Shown here piece by piece: positions 42,606 through 52,007 of a stretch of 64,000 bases of DNA. The notes under the pieces are model-generated. The model was not told where the DNA came from. It searched no databases and saw only the letters and a program-made list of their open reading frames with translations. The translations under genes and the position numbers were made by a program. How positions within the stretch are numbered: position 1 is the stretch's first letter; the number at the start of each line of letters is the position of its first letter. This DNA is from Verrucomicrobiaceae bacterium (GTDB lineage: Bacteria > Verrucomicrobiota > Verrucomicrobiia > Verrucomicrobiales > Verrucomicrobiaceae): positions 186,001-250,000 of the forward strand of contig JABTUN010000004.1 in assembly GCA_015075365.1 (NCBI GenBank). The letters run 5' to 3'.

Positions 42606-43061
42606 TCAACGCCCGACATCCAGCACGCCTTCGTAGCCGGAGGGCCAGGGCGCGCCTTCTTTGACCCACTTGGTGATGATTTGATACTCGTCCTTGGTGA
42701 GGCGCTCGCCGACGGCGGGCATGGCGGACTGGCTGGAGTGCGCGGAGTTCACATTGCTGACGAGCAGGCTCTTCTCCGGATGGCCTGGGACGATGTAGGC
42801 ACCGAGCGCGCCGCTGCGGAGGGCGGCGGCGCGCGTTTCGAGGCTCATGTGGCCTGGCAGCGCGCGACGGTTGTGGCACATGACGCACTTGGCCTCAAAA
42901 ACGGGCTTCACATGGGTCACAAAATCGACCGGCCCCGACCTGGCGCTTTTGATCTGCTCCTTGGTGAGCACGTTTTCACCCAAGGGCTTCGTTTCGGAGT
43001 CCTCGGGCGCGGCGCAGGAGGCGAGCAGGGCGGCGGAGAGAAGAAGAAGGCGACGGAACAT
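42606..43061 (-). CDS. c-type cytochrome lipoprotein
   Basis: This 151-residue protein has a lipoprotein signal (MFRRLLLLSAALLASC). One heme c attachment site, CVMCH, follows VDFVTHVKPVFEAK, the pattern of the planctomycete-type cytochrome domain. A later Met in SAMPAVGERLTKDEY is the likely second heme ligand. It would carry electrons at the outer or inner membrane. It is convergent with the DUF6702 gene, 4 bp apart. The upstream part of the open frame has no signal and is discounted. Confidence 0.88.
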   Translation of the reverse strand: MFRRLLLLSAALLASCAAPEDSETKPLGENVLTKEQIKSARSGPVDFVTHVKPVFEAKCVMCHNRRALPGHMSLETRAAALRSGALGAYIVPGHPEKSLLVSNVNSAHSSQSAMPAVGERLTKDEYQIITKWVKEGAPWPSGYEGVLDVGR

Positions 43062-43114
43062 GGCCGGAGTGAACCTTGGCGGTGTTTCGGACGCAAGCGC
43101 TGTCTTTGCGCATT

Positions 43115-43951
43115 TCATGCGGTGTGCGTGACCTGGAACCATGAGGTGTCACCGCACCAGGCGCCGGCCTTTTCCGCGAGATCGGCGGCCTGCGCGGCAC
43201 TATGGGTGACGGCGAACATGGTGGAGCCTGAGCCGGACATGAGCGCGGCGTGGACCTCGCCCTGATCGAGCAGCCAGGTCTTGAGCGAGGGCAGCAGCAG
43301 ATGCTTTTCAAACACAGGGCGCTCCAGATCGTTCACCATGGCGCCCCAGGGGCAGAGCTGCGGCGCGTAGAGCACGCCGGGCAGCTCCTTCGAGTCCGCC
43401 CAGCGTTTGTAGGCCCAGGGGGTGGGGATGGGAAAGGGCGGCTTGATGAGCAGGAGCGGCAGTTGGTGGGGGAATTCGGCGGGCGTGACGATTTCACCGC
43501 GGCCGGTGCCGTCCGCGGCCACGCTGTCGAGAAGGAAGCAGGGCACGTCGGAGCCGATCTGGGCGGCGAGTTCGAGGAGCTGCGGCTGCGAGAGCGGCGC
43601 GCCGCAGAGCTCGTTCGCGGCGCGCAGGACGGTGGCGGCGTTGCTGCTGCCGCCGCCGAGACCGGCGCCGTGCGGGATGCGTTTTTCGAGATGGACGCGC
43701 CAGGAGGACTGGCGGCCCGCGCGTGATTCGAAGGCGCGCAGGGCCCTGAGGGCGAGGTTCGACTCGTCGGAAGGCACCGTGGGATCGGAGCAGGTGAAGG
43801 CGACCTTCTGGCCGTCGCCGAGGCGTTCGATCTCGACGGTGTCGCCAAAGGCAAGGCGGACGAGGCGGGTTTCGAGATCGTGAAAACCGTCCGCACGTTT
43901 GCCCAGGATGCGGAGGCTGAGATTGATCTTGGCGGGCGATAGGAGTGTCAT
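43115..43951 (-). CDS. ispE: 4-diphosphocytidyl-2-C-methyl-D-erythritol kinase
   Basis: This 278-residue GHMP kinase phosphorylates CDP-methylerythritol in the MEP pathway for isoprenoids. The start MTLLSPAKINLSLRILGKRA matches the family N-terminus (Lys8 region), the ATP-binding motif is IPHGAGLGGGSSNAA (about 92-106) and MSGSGSTMFAV near residue 238 is the third GHMP motif. The long upstream extension of the frame is discarded because it reads antisense to the next gene. It lies 22 bp downstream of the YfiH-type gene, so both may be co-transcribed. Confidence 0.95.
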   Translation of the reverse strand: MTLLSPAKINLSLRILGKRADGFHDLETRLVRLAFGDTVEIERLGDGQKVAFTCSDPTVPSDESNLALRALRAFESRAGRQSSWRVHLEKRIPHGAGLGGGSSNAATVLRAANELCGAPLSQPQLLELAAQIGSDVPCFLLDSVAADGTGRGEIVTPAEFPHQLPLLLIKPPFPIPTPWAYKRWADSKELPGVLYAPQLCPWGAMVNDLERPVFEKHLLLPSLKTWLLDQGEVHAALMSGSGSTMFAVTHSAAQAADLAEKAGAWCGDTSWFQVTHTA

Positions 43952-43973
43952 CGGGGAAAATGGAAGGCTGAAA

Positions 43974-44633
43974 TCAGGCCTTTCGGCCCAAAAGCGCGAG
44001 CATGCGGCCGGTGCGGCCCTTTTCGAGACGGTAGGAGTAAAAGCGGCCCAGGTCGCTGGAGGTGCAGAGCGCGCAATCATGCACCTGCGCGGCCGGAATG
44101 CCGAAATCGAGCGCGTTTTGGCGGATCTGCGCGGCGAAGTCGATCTCATAGGCGGGAGGCCGGATGCACGGCGCGAGCTGGACATGCAGGTCCTCCGGCT
44201 GCGAGCCGAAACACGTCTGCATGAGGCCCAGGGCGTGGGCGGTGATGCCTGCCTCGCTGCCCTTTTTCCCCGAATGCAGCAGACCGCAGGCTCCCGTGCG
44301 CGAGTCGGCGATGAAGACCGCGCCGCAGTCCGCCACATAGATGCCGAGGACGAGGCCGGGCACGTTCGTGATCATGCCATCCGTTCCCGGCACAGGCGCG
44401 GACGGCGCGGCGTCGATCACGGCGACCTCCCGGCCATGCACCTGCTCCGCGATGCAGAGATTTCCGCCTTCAAATCCCAGCTCCTCCGCCTGCGAGCGAT
44501 GCCAGGCCCACAGACGCTCCACGACAACGGCACGCTCCGCGTTCACGTCGATCTCCGGATGCCGCAAGGTGAAGCGATGCGCGAAACCGTGCCCGGAGAG
44601 GGCGTCGAGTGCGGGAAAGGTCATCCAGGGCAT
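43974..44633 (-). CDS. YfiH/PgeF-family multicopper-type purine nucleoside phosphorylase
   Basis: This 219-residue protein belongs to the YfiH (LACC1-type) family, zinc enzymes active on adenosine/inosine and linked to peptidoglycan editing. Active-site blocks are AEQVHGREV (His), GIYVADCGAVFIAD (Cys) and CGLLHSGKKG (His; canonical form is HAGWRG), and QLAPCIRPPAYEI. ATG 44633 is preferred; an ATG 15 bases upstream is possible. It lies between the M16 peptidase and ispE genes on the same strand. Confidence 0.88.
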   Translation of the reverse strand: MPWMTFPALDALSGHGFAHRFTLRHPEIDVNAERAVVVERLWAWHRSQAEELGFEGGNLCIAEQVHGREVAVIDAAPSAPVPGTDGMITNVPGLVLGIYVADCGAVFIADSRTGACGLLHSGKKGSEAGITAHALGLMQTCFGSQPEDLHVQLAPCIRPPAYEIDFAAQIRQNALDFGIPAAQVHDCALCTSSDLGRFYSYRLEKGRTGRMLALLGRKA

Positions 44634-44685
44634 GGGGTCTTGTGCCACCGGATGCCGGGCCGTTCAAGGGCGCGTGGTTCCGGGC

Positions 44686-47499
44686 CTACTTCTGCGCGTT
44701 CGGGATGATGTTGGCGGTGACGGCGCGGGCTTTGGGGAGGTATTTTTTGGCGAGGGGCACGAGATCGCTCTTTTGGATGCCGGTGATGTCGCTGACGAAG
44801 CTGCGGGCCCAGTCGAGGCGCTGCGGATGCTCCTGGGAGCAGCGAAGGACGGTGGAGGACCAGTAGCGGTTGTCGCGGCGCTGCTGCTCGATCTGCGCCA
44901 CCATGGGCTTGTAGGCGCGTTCGAATTCGTCGTCGGTGATCTCGCCGGTGGCGAGCTTGTCGGCGATTTCGATGGTGAGTTTCGCGAGTTTTTCAACCTG
45001 CTCGGGTTTGCACTCGATCATCGTGACCATGTAGCCGTAGCCGGTGAAGGTGTCGCTGGCGACGTGGTAGCAGGCGGGCGAGTAGGTGTCGGCGAGCTCC
45101 TCGCGGATTTTGATGCGCAGGCGGTCGTCGAGAACCTGGGAGAGCAGCATGAGGCGGCGTGCGCGCGGCACATCGCTGGGCATGTCCTCCGTGGGCCAGT
45201 AGATCGTGGCGATGGCCTTCGGGATCTCCGTGTCGAAGTGGAAGGCCTTGCTCTCGGCGGGTTTCGGGAAGGCGACCTGGCGTTCCTTGGCGTAGTCCGG
45301 CTTTTTGCCGGCACGCTCCGGCAGCGCGCCGAGCGTCCTGGAGACGGCGTCGAGGGCCTTTTCGACATCGACGTCACCGAGGACGGTGACTTCGAGGTAT
45401 TCCTGCGTGAGGGCCGGTGTGAGCCATTCCTTCACCTCGTCCAGATTGCGCTGCTTGAGCACCTGCTTGGCCGGGAAGCCCCAGCGTGGATCACCTCCGT
45501 GGGTGAAGGCCATGACCTCGTTGTTCATGACGCCCTCGGCGGTGTGCTGGAGCTGGGTGTACATGGGGTCGATGTTTTTCTCAAACTGGCGCGCGGCCTC
45601 GATGCGGTAGCCGGGGGCGGTGAGATACGCGGTGAGAAGCTGGAGCTGGGCATCCAGATCATCCGGCGTGGTGCGCCCGGCGAGCAGGAAGGCCTCGTCC
45701 CCGATGCTGAAATCCGTGCCGACAGTGCGGCTGGCGAAAATGCGGCGGAGTTCGTCCACATCGTGTTTCACGAGGCCGCCTAGCTGGAAGGTGCTGCCCG
45801 CGAAGGCGATGAGGCCGGGCTTGCCCTGCGGCGCGCTGAGCTTGCCGCCGCCGAAGTTGATGAGCACGCGGATCGTGCCTTTCTCGAACTCCGTGCGCTT
45901 GAAGTTGAAGCGGACGTTGTTTTCAAACACGGCCTGGGTGACCTCCAGGTCCCTGGCCTCCGTGCGTGAGGCCACTTTCCCGGCAGGGCCGAAGTCCGTG
46001 TAGGCAAAGGCGGCCGTTTCTTCTTTTTTCGGCGCCTCGACGGGCTTCGCGGCGCTGGACTTGTAAGCGGCGAGGATCTGCTCCGATGCGTCGCCTTCGA
46101 GCTTCAAGTTTCCGCCGAGGAAGACCTGGATGTCCTCGCCCTTCCAGTCCGCCGCGAGCGCCGCGTGGCAGTCCTCCTTCTTGATGGTTTCGATGACCTG
46201 CGAGACCCGGGTGAGATCGTCCGCCGGATGGGTGAAGACCTTTTTCGCGGCGAGCTGGCTGACGAGACCGCTGGCGAGATCGCGCGACTTGCGGCTGTCC
46301 GCCTGGTCCGCGCGGAGTTTGGCACTTTTGATGGTGGAGGCCTTCACCTCGTCGAACTCGGCGTCCGTGAAGCCGTGCAGAAGGGCGCGGCGGATCTCCG
46401 TTTCGATCAGCGCGAGCGCGGGCTTCCAGTTCTTCGGATCACACTGGGCCTGGATGCCGCTGGTGAGCACGAATTCGAACTGCTCGTAGCTGTAGGCCTC
46501 CGCGCCGATGATGGGGGCGCCCTCGGCCTTGGCCAGCTTGGAGAGGCGCTGGTTGATCATGCTGTCAGCGAGGACGCGGACGAGCTTTTTGCGGCGCTCG
46601 GCAGCGGTGTCCGGCCTCGGCTCCGCGGCGCGCTGGCGCTCGATGGAGATGGTCAGGGCCTGCGCCTGCATCTCCGTGTGCAGTTTGGCGATCAAGCCGT
46701 GGCCGGAGGAGATTTTGCCGAGCGAAGGGTCCTTGGCGGGTTGTTTTGCCTTCTTCGCGTCAGCGAAGTGCTTTTCGATTTCGGCGACGACGGCCTTGGT
46801 GTCCTTGAAATCACCGACAGCGACGATGGCTGCGCGCTGGGGCGTGTACCACTTGGAGTAGAAGTCCACGAAACGCGGGCGCTTCATCGTCTTGATCGTC
46901 TCCTCGATGCCGATGGGCAGGCGGTGCGGGAGGAGGGACTCAGGCAGGGCGAATTTATAGCCTTCGATCATCGTGCGGTACTCAATGCTGTCGCGGGAGA
47001 GCTTCTCGCTGAGGATGATGCCGCGTTCCTTGTCGATCTCCTGTTCACCCAGCAGCATGCCGTCGAGGTAGTCACGGAAGAGCTGCATGCCCTCGGTGAT
47101 GTACTTGGGCTCCACCTTCGGCAGTTCGAGCATGTACACCGTCTCCTTGAAGGAGGTGTGGGCATTGGTGTCCGCGCCGAAGCCCATGCCCAGGCGCTGG
47201 AAGTATTCGACCATGTCCCCGCCTTTGAAATTACGGGAGCCGTTGAAGGCCATGTGCTCCAGATAGTGCGCCATGCCCTGCTGGTCGTCCTCCTCCATCA
47301 AGGAGCCGACATCCATGTACAGGCGGATGCTGGCACGCCCGGGCGGCTCGGCATGCGGGAGGATGACGTAGCGCAGGCCGTTCTTAAGGGAGCCGAAAAC
47401 CGCCTTCGGATCAGGCTTGAGGTCCGAGGTGTCCTGCGGCCAGGCGGCAAAAGCGGACGACGCGGCGAGCAAAAAGGAGGCGAGGAGGGTGCGGAGCAT
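44686..47499 (-). CDS. Secreted M16 family zinc peptidase (insulinase/pitrilysin type)
   Basis: This 937-residue protein has a signal peptide (MLRTLLASFLLAASSAFA). The inverted zinc motif HYLEH lies near residue 80 in GMAHYLEHMAFNGSRNFKGG, with the downstream Glu in KERGIILSEKLSRDS about 75 residues later. The chain has the duplicated four-domain build of full-length pitrilysins; the second half lacks the zinc site, as expected. It degrades peptides in the periplasm. ATG 47499 is chosen for the signal peptide. Confidence 0.94.
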   Translation of the reverse strand: MLRTLLASFLLAASSAFAAWPQDTSDLKPDPKAVFGSLKNGLRYVILPHAEPPGRASIRLYMDVGSLMEEDDQQGMAHYLEHMAFNGSRNFKGGDMVEYFQRLGMGFGADTNAHTSFKETVYMLELPKVEPKYITEGMQLFRDYLDGMLLGEQEIDKERGIILSEKLSRDSIEYRTMIEGYKFALPESLLPHRLPIGIEETIKTMKRPRFVDFYSKWYTPQRAAIVAVGDFKDTKAVVAEIEKHFADAKKAKQPAKDPSLGKISSGHGLIAKLHTEMQAQALTISIERQRAAEPRPDTAAERRKKLVRVLADSMINQRLSKLAKAEGAPIIGAEAYSYEQFEFVLTSGIQAQCDPKNWKPALALIETEIRRALLHGFTDAEFDEVKASTIKSAKLRADQADSRKSRDLASGLVSQLAAKKVFTHPADDLTRVSQVIETIKKEDCHAALAADWKGEDIQVFLGGNLKLEGDASEQILAAYKSSAAKPVEAPKKEETAAFAYTDFGPAGKVASRTEARDLEVTQAVFENNVRFNFKRTEFEKGTIRVLINFGGGKLSAPQGKPGLIAFAGSTFQLGGLVKHDVDELRRIFASRTVGTDFSIGDEAFLLAGRTTPDDLDAQLQLLTAYLTAPGYRIEAARQFEKNIDPMYTQLQHTAEGVMNNEVMAFTHGGDPRWGFPAKQVLKQRNLDEVKEWLTPALTQEYLEVTVLGDVDVEKALDAVSRTLGALPERAGKKPDYAKERQVAFPKPAESKAFHFDTEIPKAIATIYWPTEDMPSDVPRARRLMLLSQVLDDRLRIKIREELADTYSPACYHVASDTFTGYGYMVTMIECKPEQVEKLAKLTIEIADKLATGEITDDEFERAYKPMVAQIEQQRRDNRYWSSTVLRCSQEHPQRLDWARSFVSDITGIQKSDLVPLAKKYLPKARAVTANIIPNAQK

Positions 47500-47625
47500 G
47501 GTTGGAGCGAGGAAAAATGACAAGGCGTGAGCCCGGACGGCGAAAGACCGGATCAAGGAACAGATGACGAAACGGCTTGGAGGCAAAAATTCGTCATGAA
47601 GGCTTCGGAATTTGCGATTCCAAGA

Positions 47626-48495
47626 TCAAAGGGCCTCGTCCTTGCCGAGGCCCGCGTTGGGATCCGGCTCGATGAAGCCCAGCTCGACGAAAAACTCGTC
47701 CATGGCCATCAGGGTGGCCTCGTACATCTCAAAGGAGAGGTTGAAATTGAAGAACCCGTGCCCTTTGCCCTCGAACTCGATCAGGCGGCAGATGTTTTTC
47801 TTCTTGGACGACTTGCGGGCGAACTCATAGCTGCCACCGAAGGGGACCACGCGGTCCTCCGTGCCATGCATGACAAGCATCGGCGGGAAACCCGCCCTGA
47901 TCGCGCGGATGAGGTCCGCGGCTTTGCGGGAACCGTTGTCCGGCCAGCGGTCGGCATACGGCGCGCGGCGGGACCAGGTATCGGTGACGGGATTGAAGAG
48001 CACGACCGCGTTGGGCACCGGGCTGCAATCCATGACATCCGAAGGATCATCAAAGCCTTTCAGGACTGCGGCCGAAGCGATGGCATGACCACCACCCGAG
48101 CCACCCACGCCGACGATCTTGCCCGGATTGATCCCCAGTTCGACGGCATTCATGCGCAGCCAGCGCATGGCGCTGCGCGCGTCCGCCATGGCCTCCAGAG
48201 GTCCTGCACCGCCGTGTCGCGCATGCACGCGGTAGTCAAAGCACATCGTGGTCATGCCGCGGGAGGCGAAATAGACACAATGCGGAGCAAATTGTGCCAC
48301 CTGGCCGTTGTCCCAGCCGCTGCTGAAAAAGAAGGCGGCCACGGACTTGGGATAGGGCGGTGTCTTGTCCGGCTCCGGTTCCCAGATATAGACCGGCAGA
48401 TGGATGTCACCCACGCTCTTGTAGATCTCCTCTCGAGCGGTTTTGAGCAGTTCCCGACTGCGATCGATCGGGGGTGTGCGGGTGAATCCTTCCAT
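47626..48495 (-). CDS. Alpha/beta hydrolase, acetylesterase-like
   Basis: This 289-residue protein belongs to the BD-FAE/esterase group. The oxyanion region is FFFSSGWDNG (a variant of HGGGW), the nucleophile Ser is in GVGGSGGGHA (about 127-136), the acid Asp in HGTEDRVVPFGG and the His in GKGHGFFNF. No convincing signal peptide is visible (start MEGFTRTPPIDRSRE), unlike the esterase at 29191. Likely intracellular or anchored by another route. Substrate unknown. Confidence 0.85.
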   Translation of the reverse strand: MEGFTRTPPIDRSRELLKTAREEIYKSVGDIHLPVYIWEPEPDKTPPYPKSVAAFFFSSGWDNGQVAQFAPHCVYFASRGMTTMCFDYRVHARHGGAGPLEAMADARSAMRWLRMNAVELGINPGKIVGVGGSGGGHAIASAAVLKGFDDPSDVMDCSPVPNAVVLFNPVTDTWSRRAPYADRWPDNGSRKAADLIRAIRAGFPPMLVMHGTEDRVVPFGGSYEFARKSSKKKNICRLIEFEGKGHGFFNFNLSFEMYEATLMAMDEFFVELGFIEPDPNAGLGKDEAL

Positions 48496-48659
48496 GGGCG
48501 TTTTGTGAGGGGCGAGGTTTGAGAGAATTATGAGAACGGCAAATGGTTTTACGCCCCGAGGGAAGATAAGAAGCTCAGAATTCCATCACGAGCCGCCATT
48601 TTCCCGGCGCAGACACTTTGTTTTCCGGCAAATGCCTGCATTCTGATCCACCAACCACC

Positions 48660-49529
48660 ATGAAACGCCTTCTTTGCCTGCTCCTGCTCAGCCAGTTTCT
48701 GCCCTTCGCTTCCATGCATGCCCAGTCCGGTGGAGCGGACTTGCAAAAGAGTCTCGTCAACGCCTATGAGATCTGGCGGGGGGCGATGATGAAGGGAGAT
48801 GCACAAGGCTGGGCCGGCTCCATCACCCAGTACCGGCAGGTCGTCGTGCGGAACCAGATCGTGAGTGAAAAACGCCGCTTCCCCGACGCGGTGTTCGAGA
48901 CAGGAGTCAAGCCTCCGGCGCTCGACGGCCTGCGTCTGCTGGAGGCAGAGGCGGTGGGCAAGACGGCGCACCTCGTGTATTTCGGCCCGGTGGACATGGG
49001 CCAGGATGTGGAAAAACTCCCGGACAGCCTGCTCAAGCTGAAGTTTGGCTTCGAGAACGGCGGGTGGAAGTATGACAGCAACCGCTTTACCAGCCTCGAC
49101 CATGTGCCCGAGGTGCGGAAGTCCCTGCAGGAGGGCAAGCGGCCTGACTTCCTCGATTCGCCGGAGTACACGCCGCCTGGCGCGCTGCCGCCCGTGCCGC
49201 CGCTGTGCCGCGTGCCGGATCACAAGGCGGGCTACAAGCTGCAATCCTTCGGTTACGAGACACGGGTGCGCATGAACGGCTTCACCTCCGAGCCGGTGGA
49301 GGACGCGCTCGACCAGCAGATCATCACCGGCGGGCTCGTCAATGGAGCCAATGAGATCACGCTGATCACACGCCCGGTGCCTCCGCCGGAGGGACAGAAG
49401 GCCGCCCTGCAAATCCGCGTGTACAAGCTGGCCCAGGAGGAGGGAAAGCCCGGCGTCGAGGTCTTTCGCTGGGAGGCTCCAGAGGGCATCGCCCCGCGTG
49501 AGATCACGCTGCCGTTCACCGTGAAGTGA
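48660..49529 (+). CDS. Hypothetical secreted protein
   Basis: This 289-residue protein has a signal peptide (MKRLLCLLLLSQFLPFASMH, cleavage near AQS). The first half (QKSLVNAYEIWRGAMMKGDA) resembles SnoaL/NTF2-like ketosteroid isomerase folds used as binding domains; the second half (YKLQSFGYETRVRMNGF, ITGGLVNGANEITLI) looks like a beta sandwich. It lies upstream of the TonB-dependent receptor on the same strand with 127 bp between. No firm family assignment. Confidence 0.75.
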   Translation: MKRLLCLLLLSQFLPFASMHAQSGGADLQKSLVNAYEIWRGAMMKGDAQGWAGSITQYRQVVVRNQIVSEKRRFPDAVFETGVKPPALDGLRLLEAEAVGKTAHLVYFGPVDMGQDVEKLPDSLLKLKFGFENGGWKYDSNRFTSLDHVPEVRKSLQEGKRPDFLDSPEYTPPGALPPVPPLCRVPDHKAGYKLQSFGYETRVRMNGFTSEPVEDALDQQIITGGLVNGANEITLITRPVPPPEGQKAALQIRVYKLAQEEGKPGVEVFRWEAPEGIAPREITLPFTVK

Positions 49530-49656
49530 GAAGCATCTCTGCCTGCCGGGTTGGGCGGTCCATTTTTGTTCCACGCCGCGCCGCAGTGGATGTTTTATGT
49601 TCCTTGCTCCTGATTCCCGGGCCAATTGCGTGACGCGATCCACGGCTCACGCTCTG

Positions 49657-51732
49657 ATGGCGGCCTGCATGCGATCCCTTTGCTTCCTCACCCTCGTCAC
49701 CGCAGTCTCCGCCGCCGATCCGCTGCCGGAGGTCGTCATCACAGCCACGCGCTCAGAAAACGACATGAAGAAGCTGCCCTCGGTGGTCAAGAAGCTCGAT
49801 CAGAAGCAGATCGCGGAGCGCCAGCCGAGGACGTTTCCCGAGGCGCTGCGCGAAACGCCCGGCGTGGCCATTCAAAAGACCGCCAACGGCCAGGGATCGC
49901 CCTTCATCCGCGGCTTCACCGGCTTCCGGAACCTGATGCTCGTGGACGGCATCCGCTACAACAACTCCACCTTCCGCGAGGGGCCAAACCAATATTGGGC
50001 GTTGCTCGATCCGCTGTCGATGGAGCGGGTGGAGGTGATCCCTTCGCAAGGAAGCGTGCTGTATGGCAGCGATGCCATCGGTGGCACGGTGAACGCGATC
50101 TCCAAAGGCTCCGGCTTTGGAGGAGAGGAGGCGGGCCGCTTCTTCTCACACGGACTGGCCTCCTACCGCTGGAGCAGCGCGGAGAACAGCCATGTGGAGC
50201 ATTTGGAGTCGAGCATCGGCGAGGGGCAGAAGTGGGGGCTGCATGTGGGAGGCACGATGAGCCAGTTCGGGGATGTGAAACCCGGCCAGGGGCCGAAGCA
50301 GGCGAACACAGGCTACGATCAATGGGCCATCGACATCCGGCTGGATGTGGCGCTGGATGATCACTGGCTGCTGACCGCCGCCCACCAGTCCGCCGCGATG
50401 AATGATGTCTGGCGCACGCATTCCACCACCTCCGGCATTTCGTTTGAGGGAACGGCCATCGGCACGGACCGCGTGCGGCTCTTTGACCAGCAACGCAGCC
50501 TTTCCTACCTGCGGCTGACCGGGAAGGAACTGGATGGCTGGATCGACGCCGCGCGGGTGACCGTCTCCGTGCAGACACAGGACGAGACGCAGTTCCGCGT
50601 GGACCCGGCGGGCGCGCGCAGTTTCAACGATGTGGATGTGACCACGCTGGGCGCGGATTTGCAGTTCGAGAGCCTCACCCCGGCCGGCAAGCTGGTCTAT
50701 GGCGCGGACTTTTACCACGACTGGGTGGAGAGCGACGCCTCCGACAATCCGGTGGCCGGCGCGGTGGCGGATGACTCGACCTACAGCATGCTGGGCATCT
50801 TCATCCAGGACGAGATCGACATCGGCGACCATGTGCATGTGATCCTGGGCGGGCGCTACACGCATGTGCGGGCGGACGCGGGCAAGTTCCGCAATCCGGT
50901 GACCGGCGCACGGGAAAGCTGGTCGGACGAGTGGGACAATTTTTCTGCCAACGCGCGCCTGCTGGTGGATCTGGACACGCAGGACCGCTTCCAGCTTTTT
51001 GGCGGCTGGTCGCAGAGCTTCCGCGCGCCGAATCTCTCCGATTTGTCCCGCGATGACTTTTCCGGAACGACCATCCGCGAGGCACCGGCCACCGGGCTCA
51101 GTCCCGAGACCTATAACACGTTTGAAATCGGACTGAAGGCGCAGACGGAGACCCTCACGGCCAGCCTGGCGTACTTTTACACGCACATCGAGGACATGAT
51201 CGTGCGCCGCCCCACAGGCAGGCTCGTCGGCGCGCCTCCACGCAACGAGGTGACGAAGGCGAACGGCGGGGACGGCTACATGCAGGGCGTCGAGTTCGCC
51301 GCGCACTGGCAGATCGACCCGCACTGGAGTGTTTTTGGCCACATCGCCTGGGTGGAGGGGGAGGCGGACCAGTTCATCGGTTTCACCAACGCCACACGGC
51401 GGGAGCCGCTGGGCAAGGTGACCCCGCTCATGGGCTACGGAGGCGTGCGCTGGCAGAGCAGCTCAAAGAAGGTGTGGACGGAGCTCGTTTGCCTGACCTA
51501 CGGCGAGGCCGCGCGGCTGAACACCTCCGACCAGGCGGACACGCAGCGCATCCCGCCGAATGGAACGCCCAGTTTCTGGCTGCTCACGCTGCGCGGCGGC
51601 TGGCAGGTGAACGACCAGCTCATCCTGAACGCTGGCGTCGAAAACCTGCTGAACCAAAACTACCGCTACCACGGCAGCGGCAGCAACGAGCCGGGCATCG
51701 GCGTCAATCTGGGCGCGACGGTGAAGTTTTAG
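49657..51732 (+). CDS. TonB-dependent outer-membrane receptor
   Basis: This 691-residue receptor has a signal peptide (MRSLCFLTLVTAVSA). The TonB-box/plug region begins LPEVVITATRSENDMKKLPS and continues with PRTFPEALRETPGVAIQKT, SPFIRGFTGFRNLMLVDGIR and VEVIPSQGSVLYGSDAIGGT; the 22-strand barrel ends with NQNYRYHGSGSNEPG and a terminal VKF. Layout matches siderophore, cobalamin or copper receptors. Starts at 49657 or 49669 both give a signal peptide. The ligand is unknown. Confidence 0.93.
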   Translation: MAACMRSLCFLTLVTAVSAADPLPEVVITATRSENDMKKLPSVVKKLDQKQIAERQPRTFPEALRETPGVAIQKTANGQGSPFIRGFTGFRNLMLVDGIRYNNSTFREGPNQYWALLDPLSMERVEVIPSQGSVLYGSDAIGGTVNAISKGSGFGGEEAGRFFSHGLASYRWSSAENSHVEHLESSIGEGQKWGLHVGGTMSQFGDVKPGQGPKQANTGYDQWAIDIRLDVALDDHWLLTAAHQSAAMNDVWRTHSTTSGISFEGTAIGTDRVRLFDQQRSLSYLRLTGKELDGWIDAARVTVSVQTQDETQFRVDPAGARSFNDVDVTTLGADLQFESLTPAGKLVYGADFYHDWVESDASDNPVAGAVADDSTYSMLGIFIQDEIDIGDHVHVILGGRYTHVRADAGKFRNPVTGARESWSDEWDNFSANARLLVDLDTQDRFQLFGGWSQSFRAPNLSDLSRDDFSGTTIREAPATGLSPETYNTFEIGLKAQTETLTASLAYFYTHIEDMIVRRPTGRLVGAPPRNEVTKANGGDGYMQGVEFAAHWQIDPHWSVFGHIAWVEGEADQFIGFTNATRREPLGKVTPLMGYGGVRWQSSSKKVWTELVCLTYGEAARLNTSDQADTQRIPPNGTPSFWLLTLRGGWQVNDQLILNAGVENLLNQNYRYHGSGSNEPGIGVNLGATVKF

Positions 51733-51951
51733 CCCGGCCTGCCCCCCGTCCTCCTCTGGCACACCATGAAGGACAAAAGCGTCCCCGTGGAGCATGCGCA
51801 GCTCTACGCCGCTGCTTTGCAGCAAAACAACATCCCCCACGAACTCCACCTCTGCCAGCACGGCGATCACGACACCGTCCTCATCGGCACGGAGCACCCA
51901 TGGTTCGCGGATTTGGTGTTCTGGCTGAAGGAGCGGAAGTTTGTGCCGTGA
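51733..51951 (+). pseudogene. 3' remnant of an alpha/beta-hydrolase esterase gene
   Basis: Immediately after the receptor stop, and in the same frame, the sequence reads LPPVLLWHTMKDKSVPVEHA and continues to a stop at 51951, including the block HELHLCQHGDHDT. This is the C-terminal end (acid and His region) of a BD-FAE/dienelactone-hydrolase-like esterase; the nucleophile-bearing first three quarters are missing. An ATG at 51766 could give a 61-residue product, but a gene remnant is more likely. Confidence 0.65.
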
Positions 51952-52007
51952 GTGTCGCACCGCTAACAAAGCGAAGAAAGCCGATGCGACGCCGTTTCAG
52001 CGCCGCC

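Noticed and set aside
46165..47520. 451-codon plus-strand open frame opposite the M16 peptidase gene
   Set aside because: Shadow frame in GC-rich DNA; composition (Asp/Gly/Leu/Val-rich, His-rich) and lack of any motif argue against it, while the opposite strand has a full peptidase.
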